Below, in pieces: positions 1 through 5,923 of a stretch of 10,726 nucleotides of DNA. The notes beneath the pieces were generated by a model. That model had not been told where the DNA came from, searched no databases, and saw only the letters and a program-made list of their open reading frames with translations. The stretch is from the NCBI GenBank assembly GCA_003526065.1, contig DQBD01000211.1, forward strand, positions 9,670 through 20,395, read 5' to 3'. The DNA comes from Gammaproteobacteria bacterium (GTDB taxonomy: Bacteria > Pseudomonadota > Gammaproteobacteria > Immundisolibacterales > Immundisolibacteraceae). Made by a program: the position numbers and the translations under genes. Every line of letters begins with the position of its first letter. Position 1 is the first letter of the stretch.

Positions 1-710
1 GATTTAAGGGGCCATCCAATCGTGTGCTGCACCAATCCCGGATCGCTGCGACCGGCCGGCAGCTGCCACAGCTCCTTCAGGCCGATGCCGTAGGTCTGCG
101 GGTCCACGCCGGCGTCCAGGCCGAAGTGCCGGATCAGCTGCTTGGCGAGACTGCCGCGACAGCCCTCGGCCAGCACGGTGGTCCGGGCATGGATGTCGAT
201 GCCCTGGGTGTAGCCGTCCTTGGGCTGACCCGCCTTGTCGATGCCCATGTCGCCGATGCGCACGCCGATCACCCGCTGGCCGCCCGCGTCGAACAGCGGC
301 TCGCTGGCGGCGAAGCCGGGAAACACCTCCACGCCCAGCGCCTCGGCCTGCGGCGCCAGCCAGGCGCACAGCGCACCCAGCGAGACGATGAAATTGCCGT
401 GGTTGTTCATTTGCGGCGGCAGCACCGGCGCCTTGATGCGGCGGGTCTTGCTCAGGTAGGCAAACTCGTCGTGCCGCACCGGCACGCACAGCGGCGGCGG
501 ATTGTCGCGCCAGCCGGGCAGCAGTTCGTCCAGCGGCTGCGGCTCGATGACCGCGCCGGACAGGATCTGCGCACCGATCTGCGAGGCCTTGTCGATCAGG
601 CACACGCTCAGCTCGGCATTCAGCTGCTTCAGACGGATGGCAGTGGCCAGGCCGGACGGCCCGCCACCGACGATCAGCACGTCGAATTCGATTACGTCCC
701 GCTCGCTCAT
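1..710 (-). CDS. Electron transfer flavoprotein:ubiquinone oxidoreductase (ETF-QO), N-terminal part
   Basis: ETF-QO is a membrane-associated FAD and 4Fe-4S enzyme that takes electrons from ETF, itself reduced by acyl-CoA dehydrogenases, and gives them to ubiquinone. The reading frame is open from the ATG at 710 to the window edge, giving 236 residues; the family is usually about 540-560 residues, so the iron-sulfur and quinone parts lie outside. Visible are the FAD-binding motif GGGPSG (residues 15-20) after a hydrophobic beta strand, the family block IGAQILSGAVIEP, PQMNNHGNFIVSLG, the second flavin motif TTVLAEGCRGSLAKQL, and QTYGIGLKELW near the edge. The start is the ATG at 710, preceded by AAGGGG very close and GGAGA further off. 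The gene begins 34 bases after the stop of the FadN-type gene on the same strand, so both are probably one beta-oxidation transcript. The family call is very secure. Confidence 0.96.
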   Translation of the reverse strand, partial: MSERDVIEFDVLIVGGGPSGLATAIRLKQLNAELSVCLIDKASQIGAQILSGAVIEPQPLDELLPGWRDNPPPLCVPVRHDEFAYLSKTRRIKAPVLPPQMNNHGNFIVSLGALCAWLAPQAEALGVEVFPGFAASEPLFDAGGQRVIGVRIGDMGIDKAGQPKDGYTQGIDIHARTTVLAEGCRGSLAKQLIRHFGLDAGVDPQTYGIGLKELWQLPAGRSDPGLVQHTIGWPLK

Positions 711-744
711 GACCCCTTGGTTCTCCGTCGTTATTCGTGTGTCG

Positions 745-3015
745 TCAGTTGCGCAGCGGCTTGCCGGTGTTCAGCATGTGCTCCATGCGCGCCTGGGACA
801 GGGGCAGTCGCAGCAACTCCAGGAAATGCTCGCGCTCGAGCTTGAGCAGATCGTGCTCGGTCACCTCCCCTCCGGCGCCACCGCTCATCACGGCGGCGAT
901 GTGGCTGGCCACCACGGCGTCATGGGCCGTCATTTTACCGGCCTCGACCTGCGCTGCCACGCGCGCCTCCAGCGCCGCCCGCCCGGACGGCCCCGGCAGA
1001 CTCACCACCGCCGGCTTGTCCGGCGCGTACGCGCCCACCATGCGCCGGGCCAGCGCCTTGGCGTCGGACAGCACGCGCCGGCGGTGCATGGTGACCGCAC
1101 AGTAATCGGTCAGCACACGCATGGCGCGGGCGTCGGCGGCCGAAGCCGACACCACCGAGCCGGCGATCAGGTCGAAGCCCTGCTCGACGCCATCGTGCAG
1201 GTAGCGCAGGGTCATTTCCTTGGTACCGCCACCGGCCGGCAGCAGCCCCACACGCAGCTCCACCAGGCCCGCGTTCAGTTCCGCGTGCGCCTGCAGCACA
1301 TTGCTGTGCAACAGCACCTCGCACCCACCGCCCAGCGCCAGCCCGCGCGGCGCGGCCACCACCGGGAACGGCGCGTACTTGAAGCCCATCAGCACGTGCT
1401 GAAGGCCTTCGATGAAACCGTCCAAAAACGCAAAGTCGCCGCCGCGGGCGGCGTCCAGCATGCGCTTGAGGTTGGCACCGGCGCAGAAGTGCGGTGCGTC
1501 GGAACCGATCACCAGCGCCTGGAAGTTCCTTCCGACGCGGTCCAGCGTCAGCTCCATGGCCTCGACCGTGTACTCGTCGAGGGCGTTCATCTTGGTGTGG
1601 AATTCAAGCAATGCCACACCGTCGCCCATGTCCCACAGACTGGCCGAGGCATTGCCGAGCACCGGCTTGCCGGCGCGGCGCAGGTCCGCCACCGCCAACA
1701 TGCCGGCCGGCCGCGGCACGTCGTGGTAGGCGCCGTCGTAACCGAGATACTGCGGGCCGTCCGCTTCCTCGCGATGAAAGCGCCCATCGCCGCTGTCGAG
1801 CGCCACCCGCAGCAGGCCCGGCACCGGCTCGCCGGCCGCCTGCAGGCGCTCCACGAACGGCTCCAGGCCAATCTGGTCCAGCAGCTCGAACGGCCCCCAG
1901 CGCCAGGCGTAGCCCTCGCGCATGGCGGTGTCGATGGCGACCACGTCACCGGCGATCTCCGGCGCCACGGTGGCGGTATACGACAGCGTGGCACCGAGCA
2001 GATCGGCCGCGAAGCGGGCACCGGCATCGTCACCGGCCAGCAGTTCGGCCGGGCCGCGCACCCGGGCGCTGGCCAGCTCCACCTTCTGCTGGGGACGGTA
2101 CTCGAGCGTCGCCAGGTCCAGCGCCAGGCGCTGTTTGTCCGGGCCCATGCGGTAGAACCCGCCGCCGGCCTTCCGGCCGACCGCCCCGCGCTCGAGCAGC
2201 GTCGTCATGACCGCGGGCAACTGCAGCAGCGGCTGCATGGGGTCGTCGGCCGCCAGCTGGCTTTGCATGTTGCGGGCGATGTCCGCCACCACGTCCAGGC
2301 CCACCAGGTCCAGCAGACCGAACACGCCGGTGCCCGGCCAGCCAATCGGCTTGCCGGCCACCGCATCGGCCTGCTCCACGGTCAGCCCGTGCGCCAGCGC
2401 GGCGCGCATGCCGGCCAGCATGGCCAGCACGCCGATGCGGTTGCCGATGAACGACGGCGTATCGCGCGCATCCACCACTTCCTTGCCGAGCCGCACCGTG
2501 CAGAACGAACGCAGTGCGTCCACCGCCTCCGGGCGCGTCGCCGCACCGGCGATCAGTTCCAGCAGCCCCATGTAGCGCGGCGGATTGAAAAAATGCGTGA
2601 TCAGGAAATCAGCGGCAAAACGCGGCGGCAATCCCGCCGTGATCTCCGACAGACGGATGCCCGAGGTGTTGGAACTGACGATCGACCCCGGCCGGCGCAC
2701 CTGCTCTACCCGCTCGAACAGCGCCTGCTTGACGTCCAGCCGCTCGACCACCACCTCGACGATCCAGTCGGCGGTGGCCAGCCGCTCCAGGTCCTGATCG
2801 AAGCCGCCGGTCTCGATCAGGTCAGCCGCCGCCGGGCTCATCAGCGGGGCCGGGCGACGCTTGAACAGGTCCTGCTTGCCACGCTCGGCCGCCTCGCGCG
2901 TCAGGTCCAGCAACAGCACCGGCACACCGGCATTGGCCACCTGCGCGGCAATGCCGGCGCCCATGTTTCCGGCGCCGAGCACCGCCACCTGCTTGATCGT
3001 CGTGTAGTCCGTCAC
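745..3015 (-). CDS. 3-hydroxyacyl-CoA dehydrogenase / enoyl-CoA hydratase, FadN type
   Basis: A bifunctional beta-oxidation enzyme of 756 residues: it hydrates 2-enoyl-CoA and oxidises the resulting 3-hydroxyacyl-CoA with NAD+. Module order is dehydrogenase first and crotonase second, as in Bacillus FadN and unlike E. coli FadB. The NAD-binding GAGNMG is at residues 14-19, NTSGI at 116-120, and the dehydrogenase signature HFFNPPRYMGLLELI with its catalytic His at 141. Two copies of the C-terminal dehydrogenase fold follow (around GNRIGVLAMLAGM, and around AWRWGPFELLDQIG). The crotonase module has the oxyanion motif FCAGANL (from 510) and both catalytic glutamates, Glu566 in GGGCE and Glu586 in LVELRVG, so both activities look intact. 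I chose the GTG at 3015 because homology begins there; upstream in-frame sequence reaches only a TTG at 3084 and looks unrelated. The SD is weak (GGGA about 7 bases before). A palindrome lies 33 bases upstream; ETF-QO follows after 34 bases. Confidence 0.95.
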   Translation of the reverse strand: MTDYTTIKQVAVLGAGNMGAGIAAQVANAGVPVLLLDLTREAAERGKQDLFKRRPAPLMSPAAADLIETGGFDQDLERLATADWIVEVVVERLDVKQALFERVEQVRRPGSIVSSNTSGIRLSEITAGLPPRFAADFLITHFFNPPRYMGLLELIAGAATRPEAVDALRSFCTVRLGKEVVDARDTPSFIGNRIGVLAMLAGMRAALAHGLTVEQADAVAGKPIGWPGTGVFGLLDLVGLDVVADIARNMQSQLAADDPMQPLLQLPAVMTTLLERGAVGRKAGGGFYRMGPDKQRLALDLATLEYRPQQKVELASARVRGPAELLAGDDAGARFAADLLGATLSYTATVAPEIAGDVVAIDTAMREGYAWRWGPFELLDQIGLEPFVERLQAAGEPVPGLLRVALDSGDGRFHREEADGPQYLGYDGAYHDVPRPAGMLAVADLRRAGKPVLGNASASLWDMGDGVALLEFHTKMNALDEYTVEAMELTLDRVGRNFQALVIGSDAPHFCAGANLKRMLDAARGGDFAFLDGFIEGLQHVLMGFKYAPFPVVAAPRGLALGGGCEVLLHSNVLQAHAELNAGLVELRVGLLPAGGGTKEMTLRYLHDGVEQGFDLIAGSVVSASAADARAMRVLTDYCAVTMHRRRVLSDAKALARRMVGAYAPDKPAVVSLPGPSGRAALEARVAAQVEAGKMTAHDAVVASHIAAVMSGGAGGEVTEHDLLKLEREHFLELLRLPLSQARMEHMLNTGKPLRN

Positions 3016-3048
3016 GTGTCCGTCCCGCCGTGCATCGTGTAAGGGCCA

Positions 3049-3072
3049 TGCAGCGCGGTTTTCCGCACTGCA
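3049..3072. promoter_or_regulatory. 24-bp near-perfect palindrome upstream of the FadN-type gene
   Basis: Arms TGCAG-C-GCGG and CCGC-A-CTGCA surround a TTTT centre; one central C/A position is the only mismatch in the arms. The palindrome sits 33 bases before the GTG at 3015 and after the AEC permease stop at 3124. Its length and symmetry fit either an operator for a dimeric repressor (fatty-acid degradation genes are often under TetR- or GntR-type regulators) or a leader hairpin. I do not recognise it as a known FadR or PsrA site. It is not followed by a T-tract on either strand, so it is not a standard terminator of the permease gene. Confidence 0.45.
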
Positions 3073-3123
3073 ACGAAACGGCAAACCTTAATGAATGTTA
3101 GCGCCCGCTGGCAAGCCGGCCGC

Positions 3124-4077
3124 CTACAGTAGCAGCGCCATCCCCAACGGCAACGTAACGAAGTAAAGCAGGGTCGAACCGACCATCACGGCCGCCAGCA
3201 GCTCCGTATCGAGACCAAAGCGCTCGCTCAGAATCATGCTGGCCATCATGGTCGGCATGCCCATGAGCAGCGTCGTGGCCACCGTCAGTTCGCCGCTACC
3301 GGCCAGCGGATGCGCCAGCGCATAGACCGCCGCCGGCACCAGCACCAGCTTGATCAGGGACACCCCGATGACGTGCCGGCGAAAGCGCAGGAAATGGCCG
3401 AAGGACAGCGACATGCCGACCGTCAGCAGCATCGCCGGCATGGTGGCGTAGCCGAGCATGCCGGCCGCCTTGTCGATGCCTGCCGGGACCGCGACACCCG
3501 TCACGTTCAGCACGAAACCGATCAAGAACGCCCAGATCGGCGGCAGCTTGGTCAGCACGCGCAAGAACTGCCAGGGGGTGTCCAGCTGCTCGCCGTGCGA
3601 CCCGCAGCGCACCGACACCCACAGCGCCAGTGACCAGAACAGCGGGTTGATACCCAGGATATCCGCGTAGACGGCGTAGCGCGCGCCGTCCGGACCGAAC
3701 AGCGCCTGCAGCACCGGAATGCCCAGCGAGATGATGTTGGGCAGGCCGCAGGCGATCACCAGCGCGCCCAGCTGCGCCGGGCCGGTGAGGCGAAACAGCG
3801 GCAACCGAAACAGCCCGAACGCCAGTCCCATGCCGAGCACGATGGCGAACATGGTCAGTGCCGGCGCCAGGATCAGCTCGGCGTTCACCTGGGCGCGCGT
3901 CACCGTGTGAAACGCCAGCGCCGGATAGAAGACGTACATCACCAGCGCGCCGATCACGCGCCGCGCCGTCGCGGCATCCACCCCGCCCGGGCGCACGCGC
4001 CGCCACACCAGACCCACACCCATGATGCTGCCCACCGGCAGCAGGGCCTGTTGTAAAACCGGGGCAAGACTGGTCAC
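3124..4077 (-). CDS. AEC-family (auxin efflux carrier-like) permease
   Basis: A 317-residue inner-membrane protein of the AEC/Mem_trans family, whose bacterial members are secondary transporters, some for malate or other carboxylates. The substrate here cannot be read from the sequence. It is almost wholly hydrophobic, with about ten membrane segments in two halves and a short polar middle (about residues 155-180). Family features are the N-terminal segment ending VGLVWRR, the unwound-helix type stretch ACGLPNIISLGIPVL, and the late block LLMGMPTMMASMILSERFG, which mirrors it in the second half. The start is the GTG at 4077, with AAGGAG five bases upstream; a second in-frame GTG at 4101 with its own AAGGAG would add eight residues. 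The family usually runs 300-320 residues, which supports either. It is divergent from ispH and 108 bases ahead of the FadN-type gene; a shared transcript is possible, but the palindrome between them argues for separate control. Confidence 0.92.
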   Translation of the reverse strand: MTSLAPVLQQALLPVGSIMGVGLVWRRVRPGGVDAATARRVIGALVMYVFYPALAFHTVTRAQVNAELILAPALTMFAIVLGMGLAFGLFRLPLFRLTGPAQLGALVIACGLPNIISLGIPVLQALFGPDGARYAVYADILGINPLFWSLALWVSVRCGSHGEQLDTPWQFLRVLTKLPPIWAFLIGFVLNVTGVAVPAGIDKAAGMLGYATMPAMLLTVGMSLSFGHFLRFRRHVIGVSLIKLVLVPAAVYALAHPLAGSGELTVATTLLMGMPTMMASMILSERFGLDTELLAAVMVGSTLLYFVTLPLGMALLL

Positions 4078-4082
4078 GGGAA

Positions 4083-4117
4083 CTCCTTGGGAAGGAAACA
4101 CCGAAAAGCTCCTTCCC
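4083..4117 (-). promoter_or_regulatory. Permease leader with two SD sites and competing hairpins
   Basis: Read on the minus strand, segment A (4117-4110, GGGAAGGA) pairs perfectly over 8 bases with segment B (4096-4089, TCCTTCCC). B can instead pair with the SD itself, segment C (4088-4084, AAGGA), over 5 bases with a CCC loop. The two pairings exclude each other: A:B leaves the SD of the GTG at 4077 free, B:C hides it. Segment A also contains AAGGAG (4114-4109), which is correctly spaced (7 bases) from an in-frame GTG at 4101. Base pairing and spacing are seen directly; a regulatory role is inference. Confidence 0.45.
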
Positions 4118-4125
4118 TCGAACTT

Positions 4126-4174
4126 TTCAGCTGACTGAAGCGCGGTACACACCCTCGCTTCGCGGCACGAAGCG
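4126..4174. repeat. Two small inverted repeats in the permease leader
   Basis: TTCAG (4126-4130) pairs with CTGAA (4135-4139), and CGCTTCG (4156-4162) pairs perfectly with CGAAGCG (4168-4174) around a 5-base centre. Both lie between the permease start and the ispH upstream region and would be hairpins in a long permease leader, or operator half-sites. Neither has a T-tract. I cannot assign a function. Confidence 0.35.
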
Positions 4175-4245
4175 GGCACCTCGACTCCCACCGGGTTTCA
4201 CGCACGGTCGACAACCCGGCGCGTCTCGGACGGCATGGCGCGAAG

Positions 4246-4287
4246 GCCAGTGCGCCACCCGACCCACCCGGGCCGCCACGCACTGGC
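4246..4287. repeat. 9-bp inverted repeat with nested tandem repeat upstream of ispH
   Basis: GCCAGTGCG (4246-4254) and its exact complement CGCACTGGC (4279-4287) are 24 bases apart and end 44 bases before the ispH start. The spacer holds two copies of CCACCCG (4255-4261 and 4264-4270). This lies where the ispH promoter or leader must be. The remaining part of the 4118-4331 intergenic region shows no -35/-10 pair that I would defend. An operator or 5' leader stem are both possible. Confidence 0.35.
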
Positions 4288-4331
4288 AGGTGCGGTATGG
4301 TAAACGCCCTGTCCTGCTGTACCGGAATGCC

Positions 4332-5288
4332 ATGCACGCCACACTCGCCGAACCGCGCGGCTTTTGCGCCGGCGTCGTACGCGCCATCGACATCGTCGAG
4401 CGCGCACTGGAGCTGTACGGTCCGCCCATCTACGTGGTGCACGAGATCGTCCACAACCCCAACGTGGTCAACGACCTGCGTGCCCGCGGCGCGGTATTCG
4501 TGGAAACCATCGACGAGATCCCGCCCGGCGCGCGGGCCATCTTCAGCGCCCACGGCGTGGCCGACAGCGTGGTGGCCGCGGCGGCGGCACGCGGCCTGAA
4601 GAGCATCGACGCCACCTGCCCCCTGGTCAGCAAGGTGCACGGCCGCGCCCAGCGCTACGCGGCGCAGGACTATGACGTGGTCATCGTCGGCCATGCCGGC
4701 CACCCGGAAGTGGAAGGCACCCGCGGCCGCGTGCGCGGGCGCGTGCACGTGGTGGGCGAACCGCACGAGGTGGCGGCACTGCAGGTAAAAGATCCGGCCC
4801 GCGTCGCCTACGTGACGCAGACCACCCTGTCACTGGACGACACACGCGACGTGATCGAGGCGCTCAGGGCGCGGTTCCCCGAAGTCCGTGGCCCCGACAC
4901 GGACGACATCTGCTACGCCACGCAGAACCGCCAGAACGCGGTCAAGGCCCTGCTGAGCGAGATCGACGTACTGCTGGTGGTCGGCGCGCGCAACAGCTCC
5001 AACTCCAATCGCCTGCGCGACGTCGGCGAGCGGGCCGGCAAGCCGGCCTACCTGATCAACGACGCCGCCGACCTGGACCCGGCCTGGTTCACCGCGGACT
5101 GCCGCATCGGTATCACCGCCGGCGCGTCCACGCCACAGCGCCTGGTGGACGCCGTGCTGGCCCGCCTGCGCGAACTGGGGCTCGAGTCGGTCAGCACGCA
5201 GGTGGGCATCGCCGAGGACGCCATTTTCCGCCTGCCGCCGGAGCTGGCACGCCCGGACCGCGGACGCCTGCCGGCCGATCTGCGCTGA
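4332..5288 (+). CDS. ispH: 4-hydroxy-3-methylbut-2-enyl diphosphate reductase (IspH/LytB)
   Basis: IspH catalyses the last step of the MEP isoprenoid pathway in the cytoplasm, reducing HMBPP to IPP and DMAPP with a 4Fe-4S cluster. The 318-residue protein matches the usual 310-320. The three cluster cysteines are present: Cys12 in EPRGFCAG, Cys96 in DATCPLV and Cys194 in DDICYATQNRQ. Substrate residues are also there: His41 in HEIVHN, His124 and Glu126 in GHAGHPEVEGT, the SSNSNR block, and Ser266 in GASTPQ. The ATG at 4332 is chosen because it aligns exactly with the E. coli N-terminus (Met, then PRGFCAG); an in-frame GTG at 4290 would add 14 residues without homology. The SD is poor (CCGGA). 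It stands alone on its strand, without the fkpB or lspA neighbours common in enterobacteria. It is presumably essential. Confidence 0.97.
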   Translation: MHATLAEPRGFCAGVVRAIDIVERALELYGPPIYVVHEIVHNPNVVNDLRARGAVFVETIDEIPPGARAIFSAHGVADSVVAAAAARGLKSIDATCPLVSKVHGRAQRYAAQDYDVVIVGHAGHPEVEGTRGRVRGRVHVVGEPHEVAALQVKDPARVAYVTQTTLSLDDTRDVIEALRARFPEVRGPDTDDICYATQNRQNAVKALLSEIDVLLVVGARNSSNSNRLRDVGERAGKPAYLINDAADLDPAWFTADCRIGITAGASTPQRLVDAVLARLRELGLESVSTQVGIAEDAIFRLPPELARPDRGRLPADLR

Positions 5289-5294
5289 GCCCAC

Positions 5295-5331
5295 AAAAAA
5301 GCCCGGCCGCGGCGTGACGCCGCGACCGGGC
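5295..5331 (-). terminator. Intrinsic terminator for leftward transcription
   Basis: A GC-rich hairpin at 5301-5331 has arms GCCCGG-C-CGCGGCG and CGCCGCG-A-CCGGGC, a TGA loop and one mismatch. On the minus strand it is followed directly by six Ts (complement of 5295-5300). That is a classic rho-independent terminator for transcripts coming from the right, i.e. the DszB-like/MAPEG operon. On the plus strand no T-tract follows, so it would serve ispH poorly although it begins 12 bases after the ispH stop. Confidence 0.85.
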
Positions 5332-5363
5332 TCGTCAGACGCCTCGCCGGCTCAGGGTTTGTG

Positions 5364-5509
5364 AAGAAATGCGCGTCCTGCGCATTTCTTGCGCCGCACG
5401 TCCGGTACACGCCCGGACGTGCTCACGCGAATCGAGCCCTTACGTGCTGGATTCGCCCCCGGCCATCCTTGGCCGCCCTGAGAGCATGACAAATTCACAA
5501 GCTCTCAGG
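5364..5509. repeat. Row of five adjacent inverted repeats
   Basis: Five inverted repeats follow one another: AAGAAATGCGC/GCGCATTTCTT (5364-5374, 5380-5390, 11 bp perfect); GCACGTCCGG/CCGGACGTGC (5396-5405, 5413-5422, 10 bp perfect); CGAATC-G-AGC/GCT-G-GATTCG (5428-5455, 6+3 bp); GGCCA/TGGCC (5461-5474); CCTGAGAGC/GCTCTCAGG (5477-5485, 5501-5509, 9 bp perfect). Gaps between neighbours are 5, 5, 5 and 2 bases. Loops of the first and fourth share TCCT. The last one overlaps the MAPEG stop codon. No open reading frame here looks real. It may be a composite repetitive element, a structured 3' UTR, or a small RNA; I recognise no named family. Confidence 0.7.
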
Positions 5510-5876
5510 CCACCATCACGAAAATCGCGATGATGCAGGCCAGGCCGCCGATGTAGGCCAGCGAGCGCAGCGCCGCCAGGTTGGTGATGTAGAACACCGC
5601 GTGCAGCACACGCAGCGCCACGTAGGCCAACGCCAGCATGTTCAGCGTGCCCTGCGCCAGGCCGAGCTGGTGGCCGATGATCACCGCCGCCGCGAACGGG
5701 GCGAAGTTCTCCAGCGCGTTCTGCTGCGCCCAGTCGGCCCGCTTGCGCCAGCCGGTGGTCGCCGCCAGGCATTCGCGCGGTCGGCTGTTGTCGAACCCGC
5801 CACCGCTCTTGGCCAGCGCACCGAGCACCGGTGGGAAGAACAGCAGCACCAGCACACACCAATAGGCAATCGTCAT
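5505..5876 (-). CDS. MAPEG-family integral membrane protein
   Basis: A 123-residue protein with about four membrane helices, matching the MAPEG family (membrane-associated proteins in eicosanoid and glutathione metabolism). Family members include microsomal glutathione transferases; bacterial members are mostly uncharacterised. Diagnostic is the helix-2 motif RADWAQQNALENF (residues 46-58), with the conserved Arg46, Asn53 and Glu56, and the later LRVLHAVFYITNL with Arg89, His92 and Tyr96. Length is within the bacterial 120-150 range. The ATG at 5876 has a perfect AGGAGG (complement of 5882-5887) five bases upstream. It begins 47 bases after the DszB-like gene on the same strand and is probably co-transcribed with it; the terminator at 5295-5331 closes the unit. 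Glutathione conjugation or peroxidase activity is possible from the family but not shown by the sequence. Confidence 0.9.
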   Translation of the reverse strand: MTIAYWCVLVLLFFPPVLGALAKSGGGFDNSRPRECLAATTGWRKRADWAQQNALENFAPFAAAVIIGHQLGLAQGTLNMLALAYVALRVLHAVFYITNLAALRSLAYIGGLACIIAIFVMVA

Positions 5877-5923
5877 CGTCCCCTCCTAATCGGTTTTTCT
5901 TACAGGGCTGAAGTGTGGTGTTT

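Noticed and set aside
502..3042. 846-codon plus-strand open frame opposite the FadN-type gene
   Set aside because: It lies antisense to a clear enzyme gene; the translation is rich in Arg, His and Gln with no domain, the usual mirror effect of high-GC codon bias.
3100..3123. GCTGGC-AA-GCCGGC as terminator of the permease gene
   Set aside because: The loop would be two bases and no T-tract follows on the minus strand.
4074..4766. 230-codon minus-strand frame over the ispH start and permease leader
   Set aside because: It overlaps most of the first half of ispH antisense and shows no recognisable domain.
5361..5509. CRISPR array suggested by the regular hairpins
   Set aside because: The repeats differ in sequence from one another, there are no spacers of normal length, and no cas gene is present.
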